Origin: Chloroflexota bacterium
GTDB lineage: Bacteria > Chloroflexota > Anaerolineae > Anaerolineales > UBA4823
Length of the DNA: 5,154 bases
Direction of reading: 5' to 3'
NCBI GenBank assembly: GCA_017860725.1
Contig: JAGDMX010000230.1
Span: forward strand, 1 to 5,154
The notes beneath the pieces were generated by a model, which was not told the DNA's origin, searched no databases, and saw nothing but the letters and a program-made list of their open reading frames with translations. The position numbers and the translations under genes were made by a program. Shown here in pieces: positions 1 through 5,154 of the stretch (position 1 is its first letter; every line of letters starts with the position of its first letter).

Positions 1-229
1 GCTTTGCCTTGGCGATGTGATTACTCATCCACTCCATCTGGAGCAGCCTGATTGGTACATCGCCCCTGATTGCCAACCTGAACAGTCCCTGTGTACCAGG
101 CGTTGGTTACTCGAGCGCGCCGCAGATGAACAGGCTCGCGTTTTTGCCTTTCATTTTAATTTCTCAGGCCTGGGGACTGTCCGCAAGAGTCAGGGGGCAT
201 GGCAGTGGCAGCCGATGGTTCTGTCATGA
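1..229 (+). CDS. MBL-fold metallo-hydrolase, C-terminal fragment (5' end outside window)
   Basis: This is the last 75 codons of a gene that starts before the window; the reading frame is open from base 2 and ends at TGA 227-229. Near the beginning of the fragment is LGDVITHP, which matches the late metallo-beta-lactamase-fold motif in which the Asp after Gly bridges the two metal ions. The stretch FAFHFNFSGLG (His at fragment residue 51) matches the segment carrying the last metal-ligand His, followed by the usual short C-terminal strand (AWQWQP). An arginine-containing helix (CTRRWLLERA) lies between them, as in stand-alone MBL hydrolases of about 280-300 residues. The substrate cannot be inferred because the HxHxDH motif lies upstream of the window. 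Its stop overlaps the next gene's ATG (ATGA), so the two are probably translated together. GTG at 17 should not be taken as a start: it lies inside the domain, directly after the metal-ligand Asp. Confidence 0.8.
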   Translation, partial: LCLGDVITHPLHLEQPDWYIAPDCQPEQSLCTRRWLLERAADEQARVFAFHFNFSGLGTVRKSQGAWQWQPMVLS

Positions 230-1218
230 ATTCCCGGCATCGCTTCCAGGAAACGATGCGGTTTGGCCGTGCCGACAGGCCTCCGCTGTTCGATGAAGGC
301 CAGCGGGAAGAAGTGCTGGAAGCCTGGCGCCGCCAGGGCATGCCCGCCGGCGCGGGGCTTGCAGACCTGTTCGCTATCGACGAACGCCATGAAATCGAGC
401 CGGACCTGTACCCGATCCCGGACCTCGAGCCGTGGCCCACCAGCCTGAAAGCCCTGGTTGCCCTGGAGCAAGCCCTCGACCCGGACGACCCGCGGCGCCT
501 GCCGGATGATTGGGACGCACTTGCGCAGGGCTGGAAAGTTCGCCAGCAAACCTTAATGTTGCGCGTCCACCGCGGCTTTTTCCAGTCGATCGGTGTGCAT
601 GATTGGCGCCGCTTCTTACAGATGATGCTCCTCCTCAAAGAGGCGCCGCAGGTTGCGTGCCGGATGCTGGAAATCCAGGGCGAATTTAATGCCAGGGTGG
701 CCGAGCGGGTCTTGCGCCAGGTCCAGGTCGATGCGGCGCTGTCCAGCGAGCCGATCGGCGATAACAACGGCCCGCTGATCTCGCCGCGCACCTACCGTGA
801 GCTGGTGCTGCCCACCTATAAGCCGGTTCTGGATGTGCTGAACCGCTACAATGTCCAGATGATTATCCTGCGCGCCTACGCCAACATCTACCCGTTGATC
901 CCGGATCTGCTGCAAGCAGGGTTTAACTGCCTGTGGGTGGTGGAGGTGCGAGCTGCGGCGATGGATTACCCCCGCCTGAGAGCAGAATTTGGCCGTGAGT
1001 TGCGCCTGATCGGCGGTATAGACCTGGATGTGCTGCAGGAAGGCCCGGAGTCGATCCGGCGCGAGCTGGAGGAAAAGGTTCCGCCGCTATTGGAGCAAGG
1101 CGGCTACGCATCGCTGCTGGATGGGCGGGTGCGCGAGAATGTCACCTGGGAGAATTACTGTTATTATCGAGAGTTGCTGGAGCAGCTGTGCGCAGGTTTT
1201 GCGCATAGCCGTACTTGA
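226..1218 (+). CDS. Uroporphyrinogen decarboxylase-like (URO-D superfamily) protein
   Basis: The 330-residue protein is about the usual length for the URO-D/methyltransferase superfamily, a TIM-barrel fold, presumably cytosolic. The N-terminus has the family opening (RF near residue 6, then FGRADRPPLF, residues 13-22). The middle has NGPLISPRTYRELVLP (171-186), the typical segment between barrel strands. LIGGID (251-256) is a hallmark strand, and the end has QGGY (281-284) followed by VTWENYCYYRELL (296-308), corresponding to the usual terminal 'NYxYY' motif. The region where corrinoid methyltransferases (MtaA, CmuA) carry a metal-binding HxC is IILRAYANIYPLI (193-205), with no His or Cys. 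The N-terminal arginine-rich RQAGR signature of true HemE is also absent. It is therefore neither a confident HemE nor a confident methyltransferase; the reaction is unknown. The start at 226 is chosen because it overlaps the upstream stop (ATGA) and puts the family motif at the N-terminus; ATG 199 would add nine unremarkable residues. Confidence 0.85.
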   Translation: MNSRHRFQETMRFGRADRPPLFDEGQREEVLEAWRRQGMPAGAGLADLFAIDERHEIEPDLYPIPDLEPWPTSLKALVALEQALDPDDPRRLPDDWDALAQGWKVRQQTLMLRVHRGFFQSIGVHDWRRFLQMMLLLKEAPQVACRMLEIQGEFNARVAERVLRQVQVDAALSSEPIGDNNGPLISPRTYRELVLPTYKPVLDVLNRYNVQMIILRAYANIYPLIPDLLQAGFNCLWVVEVRAAAMDYPRLRAEFGRELRLIGGIDLDVLQEGPESIRRELEEKVPPLLEQGGYASLLDGRVRENVTWENYCYYRELLEQLCAGFAHSRT

Positions 1219-1318
1219 GCTATCCCGGCTTCACAGGCGGGCTCAGTCCCGGGCAGCATTTCAGCCTGCGGCGGGCTGTTCAGCCCAGGGGACGCGCCTG
1301 GTGCTTAAATCCGGCTTT
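1219..1318. other. Convergent intergenic region with GC-rich inverted repeats
   Basis: This stretch separates two genes whose stop codons face each other. It holds no plausible gene, but is dense in short GC-rich repeats: an 8-base direct repeat GGCGGGCT at 1236-1243 and 1270-1277, the perfect inverted repeat GGGCTG/CAGCCC at 1273-1286, and the first arm of an 8-base inverted repeat (1284-1291) whose second arm lies at 1322-1329. The position is right for a shared transcription stop, although no clear T-tract is seen on either strand. Confidence 0.7.
1273..1286. terminator. Possible bidirectional hairpin between convergent genes
   Basis: GGGCTG (1273-1278), two T bases, then CAGCCC (1281-1286) form a perfect six-pair inverted repeat; a realistic hairpin has five pairs and a four-base loop (GTTC). 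It sits about 55 bases after the URO-D-like gene and about 33 bases after the stop of the opposing membrane-protein gene. No run of T follows on either strand, so it is not a canonical intrinsic terminator. It is proposed from position and symmetry only. Confidence 0.3.
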
Positions 1319-1329
1319 CTACCCCTGGG
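1284..1329. repeat. 8-base perfect inverted repeat across the 3' end of the membrane-protein gene
   Basis: CCCAGGGG at 1284-1291 and its exact reverse complement CCCCTGGG at 1322-1329 are separated by 30 bases. The second arm lies in the last codons of the - strand membrane-protein gene. It may pair in the 3' end of either transcript and add to a terminator or stability structure, but it competes with the smaller hairpin at 1273-1286 for bases 1284-1286. Given the base composition, chance cannot be excluded. Confidence 0.35.
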
Positions 1330-2353
1330 ATAATTCAACATTGGGTGACCGCCAGTTGCGGATAAGGCGTGCCAGCGAGAGCCCCAGCCAAAACAACCCC
1401 GCCAGGACAAAGACCGCAACGTAGTCTATTACAGGGATGCGGATGATCTCGTTCAGATTAGCCCAGCCGCGCTCGCTGTACACCCACAAGACCAATCCAA
1501 TGTAAAGTAACAGCAGCACCCATTTAACCCAACGAGACAGCCCCAGCCCGTGCATCTGGGTGATGATAAAGACCCCGCCAAAACCGAAGGCAAACATTGG
1601 CCAGATCCCGTTGCCCTGCATCACCGCCACCAGGGATCCGTGTACCAGCACGGCGAATTCGTTGGCAAACATCCACCAGCGGTTAATATGAATCCGGGTG
1701 AAGAACAGGCTGCCCTGGAGTAATAACAGGAACATATACAGGAAGCCGATCAGATGCCCGCTGGTTGAGACCATCGGGTGATACCAGAAGGTGTAAATGG
1801 TCGCCCAGGCAAAAAAGTAGCCATGGTACTTGCGCGCAAAACGGATAATTATCTGGGAAAAGGGTACTTTCTTACCAAAGAACAGGCCCCGGCGCGGATT
1901 CTCCATCAACATGATCCATACCAGCAGCACAATGACAGAGCCTTGAGAGCTGAAGATCGACACATCCTGGGCCAGCCCATCGTACCACAGGTGCGTTTGG
2001 ACAAAGTGCCAGGCGATGAAGAATGCATTGACGGCAAGCGCATAAATATTCACTTTGTGCAGGTTGGTGGTGTACTTGAGATTGCTTTTCTGGGCAGTAT
2101 AGATTAACCACCAGATGGCAACCTGATGAGCCAGGTAAGAGATCCAGGCAATGGCGCGTGTCACCAGGGTCGGATCAGGCAGCCGCCAGTAATACCAGGC
2201 CACACCCTGGTCGGGGAGCAATTCAATGGCATCCAGGCGACCACCGGCCCACCAGATCAGGCCGGTGAAAGCCAGGCTGAAGATGATTCCACCCCAAAGA
2301 ACCATCAGGTCTTTGCGCTGGTTGGATTGGGAGGCTTGTGCGGTGGTTGTCAT
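1319..2353 (-). CDS. Polytopic histidine-rich membrane protein, candidate partner of the molybdenum hydroxylase
   Basis: The 344-residue protein is mostly hydrophobic, with about ten predicted membrane helices: roughly residues 15-36, 64-86, 101-122, 132-151, 177-193, 200-219, 228-246, 252-270, 277-292 and 307-330. Positive charges fall in the loops predicted inside (RRGLFFGKK 154-162, RFARK 171-175, the last 14 residues), so both termini should be cytoplasmic. Ten histidines occur, most in or at the ends of helices: 76, 99, 116, 121, 177, 192, 200, 222, 238, 268; WHFVQTH (115-121) is especially striking. Intramembrane histidines are what haem b proteins use, but no named cytochrome family is recognised and there is no CxxCH. 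Being last in an operon with a Mo hydroxylase suggests a role as membrane anchor or electron acceptor; this is inference. The start at 2353 is preferred because GGAG (2365-2362) lies 8 bases upstream; ATG at 2392, overlapping the previous stop (TGATG), would add 13 residues but has no visible ribosome site. Confidence 0.8.
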   Translation of the reverse strand: MTTTAQASQSNQRKDLMVLWGGIIFSLAFTGLIWWAGGRLDAIELLPDQGVAWYYWRLPDPTLVTRAIAWISYLAHQVAIWWLIYTAQKSNLKYTTNLHKVNIYALAVNAFFIAWHFVQTHLWYDGLAQDVSIFSSQGSVIVLLVWIMLMENPRRGLFFGKKVPFSQIIIRFARKYHGYFFAWATIYTFWYHPMVSTSGHLIGFLYMFLLLLQGSLFFTRIHINRWWMFANEFAVLVHGSLVAVMQGNGIWPMFAFGFGGVFIITQMHGLGLSRWVKWVLLLLYIGLVLWVYSERGWANLNEIIRIPVIDYVAVFVLAGLFWLGLSLARLIRNWRSPNVELSQG

Positions 2354-2360
2354 TGCATCG

Positions 2361-2366
2361 GCTCCT
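2361..2366 (-). promoter_or_regulatory. Shine-Dalgarno deciding the membrane-protein start
   Basis: On the - strand the sequence AAAAAAGGAGC precedes ATG 2353-2351, with eight bases between GGAG and the ATG. This is the best ribosome site in the junction and favours the internal start over ATG 2392-2390, which overlaps the preceding stop codon but has no purine-rich core upstream. Confidence 0.6.
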
Positions 2367-2391
2367 TTTTTGATCATTTGATCCTTCGTCA

Positions 2392-4563
2392 TCAAGCGAA
2401 TTTTAATGGCAGGCGGCGCAAGCGCTGGCCTGTAGCCGCAAAAACAGCATTCGCTACCGCAGCAGGAATCGGGCCGATCGGCGGCTCACCCATGCCAGAA
2501 GGTGTTGCACTGCTGCTCAGTACCAACACCTCGATATCTGGGGCAGCGGAGTTTCGCAGCAATGGATACTGGTTGAAATTACTGGCCTGCAGGGCGCCGT
2601 CTTTGACCAGCACTTCTTCAAGCAGCGTGGCGCTGATGCCCATCGTGATACAACCTTCGGTTTGAGCCTTGACGCCATCCGGATTGATTGCCAGGCCAGG
2701 ATCGGCGACGGCGGTCACTTTGTGGACGCGAATCTGGCCATTTTCAACCGATACTTCGGCGATCTCGACGGTAATGGTGCCAACATCATACCCCATTGCC
2801 AATCCCAGGGCATGCCCATCTGGTAAAGCTGCCCCCCAGCGAGCCTGTTCCGCAGCCGTTTGCAGGGCGGTGCCCATCCGCTGCCCTTTCACATCATCCG
2901 GTAAATGGCGCAGCCGGAATTCTAGCGGATCCATTTCGGCGGCTGCGGCCAGCTCGTCCATAAAACTCTCGATAGCGAAGGTGTTGGCCATCAAGCCCAG
3001 GCCGCGCCACCAGCCGGTGGGGACAGGTAATCTCGCTAACCAGGCGGTGGTTTGAATATTCGGGATTGCATAAATTAGCGTGGCCCCGCGGTAAGCGCCG
3101 AAATCAGCGCCCAGGATTGTACCCATGATCCCGGGTAAGAAGGGGAAGGCCACCTCACCGCTGGCTGCCTGGTGGTCGAGCGCCAGGATATCCCCATTTT
3201 CGGATAGGCTGGCACGCAGCATATTGTGGGTAGGTGGGCGTACGAAACCGCTGCGGAAGTCCTCCGGGCGGTTCATCGCCACCTGGACTGGTTTGCCCGC
3301 CGCCTGAGACAGGCGGGCCGCTTCTACAGCTGCCCGCTCATCGATCTTGCGGCCAAATCCACCGCCCAGATACACTGGATGGATGGTGACCTGGTCCTCC
3401 TCTTGCCCGATCGCTTTAGCGACAGCCCCCCGCAAGCCATTGGCTGCCTGTGTGGAAGCCCATACCTCTGTTTTATCCGGGCGCACATCCGCGACAGCCG
3501 CCAGTGGTTCCAGATAGGCATGATAGGCCATTGGTGTGCGATATTCAGCCTCAACCAACCTGCCGCTTTCCAGCGCCTGGCGGGGGTTGCCTTCCTTTTG
3601 GATTACTACCCCCTTTCCTTCGCCAACCGAGACCATGGCTTCTATTTCCTCCTGTTGCCACAGCCTGCCAGCGTCCCATTCAAGTTCCATTTTATCCAGT
3701 GCCTGGTAGGCCTGCTCACGGGACTCGGCGACAACTCCGGCGAAGTCGCGGTCGGCGATCACTTTCACCACGCCGGGTTGGCTGGCAGCCTGACCAGGGT
3801 TGGCACGGATTAACTTGCCTTCAATGGTCTCGGGTCGCGCCACAGCGCCGTACAGCATGCCCGTCACGCGCACATCGAACCCGAAAATCGCCTGGCCGGT
3901 GATCTTGGCGGGCAAATCCACGCGTGGCAACGACTGACCGATGATGCGGTACTGGCTTGGCGGTTTGAGTGCCGGTGGATTTTCAGGCAGTTCCCAATCA
4001 CCGGCGAATTGGAATAACTCGCCATAGGTGCGCTGCTGGCTCGGATCGCTCTTCAGGCTAAAGACGCCATTCTCCAGGTTCAGATCAGTTGGCTGGGCAT
4101 TTAGCTGCCGGGCGGCCTCGAGGCGCAGCAATTCTCGCAAGGTGGCAGCCACTTCCAGCAAGGGGGTGTACAGGCCAGAGATCGTATTACTGGCGGACGT
4201 GGCGACAGGATCAGCCAATCGGTCGGTGTCTGCATGCAGCACCTGCATCTGTTCCAGCCCAATCTCAAGTTCCTCGGCTGCAATCTGAGCCAGACTGGTG
4301 TGCACACCCTGGCCCATCTCGGATTTCGGCAGGTAAAGGTTCACCGTATTATCCGGCAGGATTTCGAACCAGGCATCGGGCGGGGCGTTGATATCGGATG
4401 GTGGACCGCCGGATTCTTCTAACCACTCGACCAGGCGCAGGCGCAACGGTGCGGCGCCCAGCTTGACCCCGGCGTACAGGCCAGCCACGCCCACGCCGAG
4501 CACGATCAGGAATTCGCGCCGGTTCAGGCGTTTTTGTTTCTTCGGACCGGTGGAGTCGCTCAT
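2392..4563 (-). CDS. Molybdopterin-binding large subunit, IorB-like (xanthine oxidase family), Tat-exported
   Basis: The 723-residue protein is the catalytic subunit of a two-subunit molybdenum hydroxylase, binding molybdopterin cytosine dinucleotide in the xanthine dehydrogenase / isoquinoline 1-oxidoreductase (IorB) family. The N-terminus is a twin-arginine signal: basic residues, NRREFLI (14-20), then a hydrophobic stretch to about residue 38. No clear cleavage site is visible, so it may stay as an anchor. Family motifs in order: EMGQGVHTSLAQIAAEEL (82-99), GGGFGRK (400-406), TGWWRGLG (516-523), and near the C-terminus GMGEPPIGPIPAA (690-702) with Glu693 at the place of the catalytic base. 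The protein ends RRLPLKFA, typical of IorB-like proteins. It lacks Fe-S cysteine motifs and an FAD domain. Its ATG overlaps the small-subunit stop (ATGA), with GGAG nine bases upstream. The reading frame extends upstream to 4752, but that part overlaps the small subunit in another frame and precedes the Tat motif. Substrate (aldehyde, N-heterocycle or other) cannot be told. Confidence 0.93.
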   Translation of the reverse strand: MSDSTGPKKQKRLNRREFLIVLGVGVAGLYAGVKLGAAPLRLRLVEWLEESGGPPSDINAPPDAWFEILPDNTVNLYLPKSEMGQGVHTSLAQIAAEELEIGLEQMQVLHADTDRLADPVATSASNTISGLYTPLLEVAATLRELLRLEAARQLNAQPTDLNLENGVFSLKSDPSQQRTYGELFQFAGDWELPENPPALKPPSQYRIIGQSLPRVDLPAKITGQAIFGFDVRVTGMLYGAVARPETIEGKLIRANPGQAASQPGVVKVIADRDFAGVVAESREQAYQALDKMELEWDAGRLWQQEEIEAMVSVGEGKGVVIQKEGNPRQALESGRLVEAEYRTPMAYHAYLEPLAAVADVRPDKTEVWASTQAANGLRGAVAKAIGQEEDQVTIHPVYLGGGFGRKIDERAAVEAARLSQAAGKPVQVAMNRPEDFRSGFVRPPTHNMLRASLSENGDILALDHQAASGEVAFPFLPGIMGTILGADFGAYRGATLIYAIPNIQTTAWLARLPVPTGWWRGLGLMANTFAIESFMDELAAAAEMDPLEFRLRHLPDDVKGQRMGTALQTAAEQARWGAALPDGHALGLAMGYDVGTITVEIAEVSVENGQIRVHKVTAVADPGLAINPDGVKAQTEGCITMGISATLLEEVLVKDGALQASNFNQYPLLRNSAAPDIEVLVLSSSATPSGMGEPPIGPIPAAVANAVFAATGQRLRRLPLKFA

Positions 4564-5051
4564 CCCAATTGGCTCCTGGATTGGCCTGCCAACTCTGCTG
4601 CCCGTGCCACTGCCTTGCGGATGCGATGGTAGGTGCCACAGCGGCAGTAAACTGCGTCCATTGCCTGGCGGATTTCCTCCGCATTGGGCTTGGGATTCTT
4701 TTCCAGCAGGGCGGCTGCCGTCATCATCTGCCCGGACATGCACCAGGAGCACTGTGGAACCTGCTCATCCAGGAAGGCTTGCTGCACCGGATGGAAGACC
4801 ATCTCACCATTAGCGCCAATCTCCGCCAGCCCCTCCAGGGTGCGCACTTCTTTACCATCTGCCGCCGACAGCAGGGTGATACAGGCGCGCGTCGGGATTC
4901 CATCCAGGTGCACTGTGCACGAACCGCACAGGCCAATGCCGCAGCCAAATTTGGTGCCGGTTAGGCCAAGCTCGTCGCGCAGCACCCACAACAAAAGCCT
5001 ATCTCGTTCTTCGTCGACCAGATAAGGTTGACCGTTGACCATTAATTGCAT
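4560..5051 (-). CDS. [2Fe-2S] small subunit of molybdenum hydroxylase, IorA-like
   Basis: The 163-residue protein has the standard two-domain layout of XDH-family iron-sulfur subunits (usual length 150-170). The N-terminal plant-ferredoxin-like domain binds one [2Fe-2S] cluster through Cys37, Cys42, Cys45 (GCGIGLCGSC) and Cys57. The helical C-terminal domain binds the second through Cys101, Cys104 (QCSWC) and Cys136, Cys138 (YCRCGTYHRIRKA). All eight ligands are present. It carries electrons from the Mo centre in the large subunit to an external acceptor. It has no signal peptide of its own, so it is expected to ride out with the Tat-signal-bearing large subunit, as known for related periplasmic enzymes. 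It is the first gene of the operon; its TGA overlaps the large-subunit ATG by four bases. The start at 5051 gives the usual N-terminus (strand, then NGxPY); GAG lies five bases upstream and AGGA twelve. MCSGQ-like variation after the third cluster pair (CMSGQMM) differs from the common CQPGQ/CQSGQ. Confidence 0.95.
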   Translation of the reverse strand: MQLMVNGQPYLVDEERDRLLLWVLRDELGLTGTKFGCGIGLCGSCTVHLDGIPTRACITLLSAADGKEVRTLEGLAEIGANGEMVFHPVQQAFLDEQVPQCSWCMSGQMMTAAALLEKNPKPNAEEIRQAMDAVYCRCGTYHRIRKAVARAAELAGQSRSQLG

Positions 5052-5154
5052 TTTTTCTCTAATTCCTGTGAATACCTGGGATAAACAGGCACAATGGGGA
5101 TGTGTTTTATTTTACCCGATAATAGGGTGACTCACGCCGGGCGTTCACCCGTGG
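5052..5154 (-). promoter_or_regulatory. Upstream region of the Mo-hydroxylase operon (promoter not resolved)
   Basis: This is the only visible non-coding DNA ahead of the three-gene operon, and must contain the leader and probably the promoter unless the operon continues beyond the window. It has an AT-rich core on the - strand (TAAAAT at 5114-5109) that could be a -10 element, but no convincing -35 hexamer lies 16-18 bases before it. A second short inverted repeat, ACCC/GGGT (5114-5117 and 5125-5128), overlaps the larger palindrome, so the two folds are mutually exclusive. Confidence 0.35.
5125..5150. repeat. Nested inverted repeat upstream of the Mo-hydroxylase operon
   Basis: GGGTGA (5125-5130) and TCACCC (5145-5150) are exact reverse complements. 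Between them ACGCC (5134-5138) and GGCGT (5140-5144) form a second palindrome around one G. Together they could fold as a hairpin with a three-base CTC bulge (5131-5133). No T-tract follows on either strand, so an operator or a leader structure is as likely as a terminator of an upstream gene. It lies about 75-100 bases ahead of the small-subunit start. Confidence 0.4.

Noticed and set aside
156..791. Long open frame on the - strand opposite the URO-D-like gene
   Set aside because: Its translation is rich in Arg and Ser with no recognisable domain, as expected from the antisense of a GC-rich coding gene whose own product has clear family motifs.
226..1218. Annotation as hemE (haem biosynthesis)
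   Set aside because: The characteristic HemE N-terminal arginine motif is missing and the motifs fit an uncharacterised URO-D-like subfamily better.
2126..2665. 179-codon + strand frame spanning the junction of the large subunit and the membrane protein
   Set aside because: No domain is recognisable and both genes beneath it are strongly supported on the other strand.
3226..3902. Overlapping open frames on the + strand opposite the Mo subunit
   Set aside because: They lie wholly inside the well-supported large-subunit gene and show no domain or ribosome site; they are antisense shadows.
4564..4752. Upstream extension of the large-subunit reading frame
   Set aside because: It overlaps the end of the small subunit in another frame, is low-complexity in character, and the Tat motif plus the ATGA overlap mark 4563 as the start.
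5052..5154. Sigma-70 type promoter for the operon
   Set aside because: TAAAAT at 5114-5109 and TTGTGC further downstream were examined, but no -35/-10 pair with 16-18 base spacing was found; only an unresolved regulatory region is reported.
1..5154. CRISPR arrays, tRNA or rRNA genes, insertion sequences
   Set aside because: No regularly spaced repeats, no RNA-gene-like stretch and no transposase reading frame were seen; almost all the window is covered by five genes.

Overview
The window looks like chromosomal DNA from a moderately GC-rich bacterium. The protein styles fit an uncultured Chloroflexota (Anaerolineae-like) lineage: a URO-D-like protein coupled to an MBL-fold hydrolase, and a two-subunit molybdenum hydroxylase with a twin-arginine signal. 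The taxonomic guess is inference from remembered family distribution and cannot be proven here.

Layout: two transcription units converge. On the + strand, bases 1-229 hold the C-terminal end of an MBL-fold metallo-hydrolase that enters from outside the window. Its stop codon overlaps (ATGA) the start of a complete uroporphyrinogen-decarboxylase-like protein (226-1218). A roughly 100-base intergenic stretch with GC-rich inverted repeats (1219-1318) separates this pair from three genes on the - strand.

Read 5'->3' on the - strand, the second unit is: a [2Fe-2S] small subunit (5051-4560); a molybdopterin-binding large subunit of the isoquinoline 1-oxidoreductase / IorAB type with a Tat-like signal (4563-2392); and a polytopic, histidine-rich membrane protein of about ten helices (2353-1319). 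The first two overlap by ATGA, and the third follows after 38 bases with a strong Shine-Dalgarno sequence. The first 103 bases upstream of this operon (5052-5154) carry inverted repeats that could be an operator or leader structure.

Working model: the Mo enzyme is exported folded and anchored on the outer face of the cytoplasmic membrane. It hydroxylates an aldehyde or N-heterocyclic type substrate and passes electrons through two [2Fe-2S] clusters. No FAD subunit and no cytochrome c subunit is encoded within this operon as far as it is visible. The membrane protein, with many histidines in or near its helices, is the natural candidate for membrane anchor and electron acceptor (haem b and/or quinone site). 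That possible novel partner is the most interesting element of the window. The URO-D-like protein lacks both the usual metal-binding His/Cys motif of corrinoid methyltransferases and recognisable HemE features, so its reaction is unknown.
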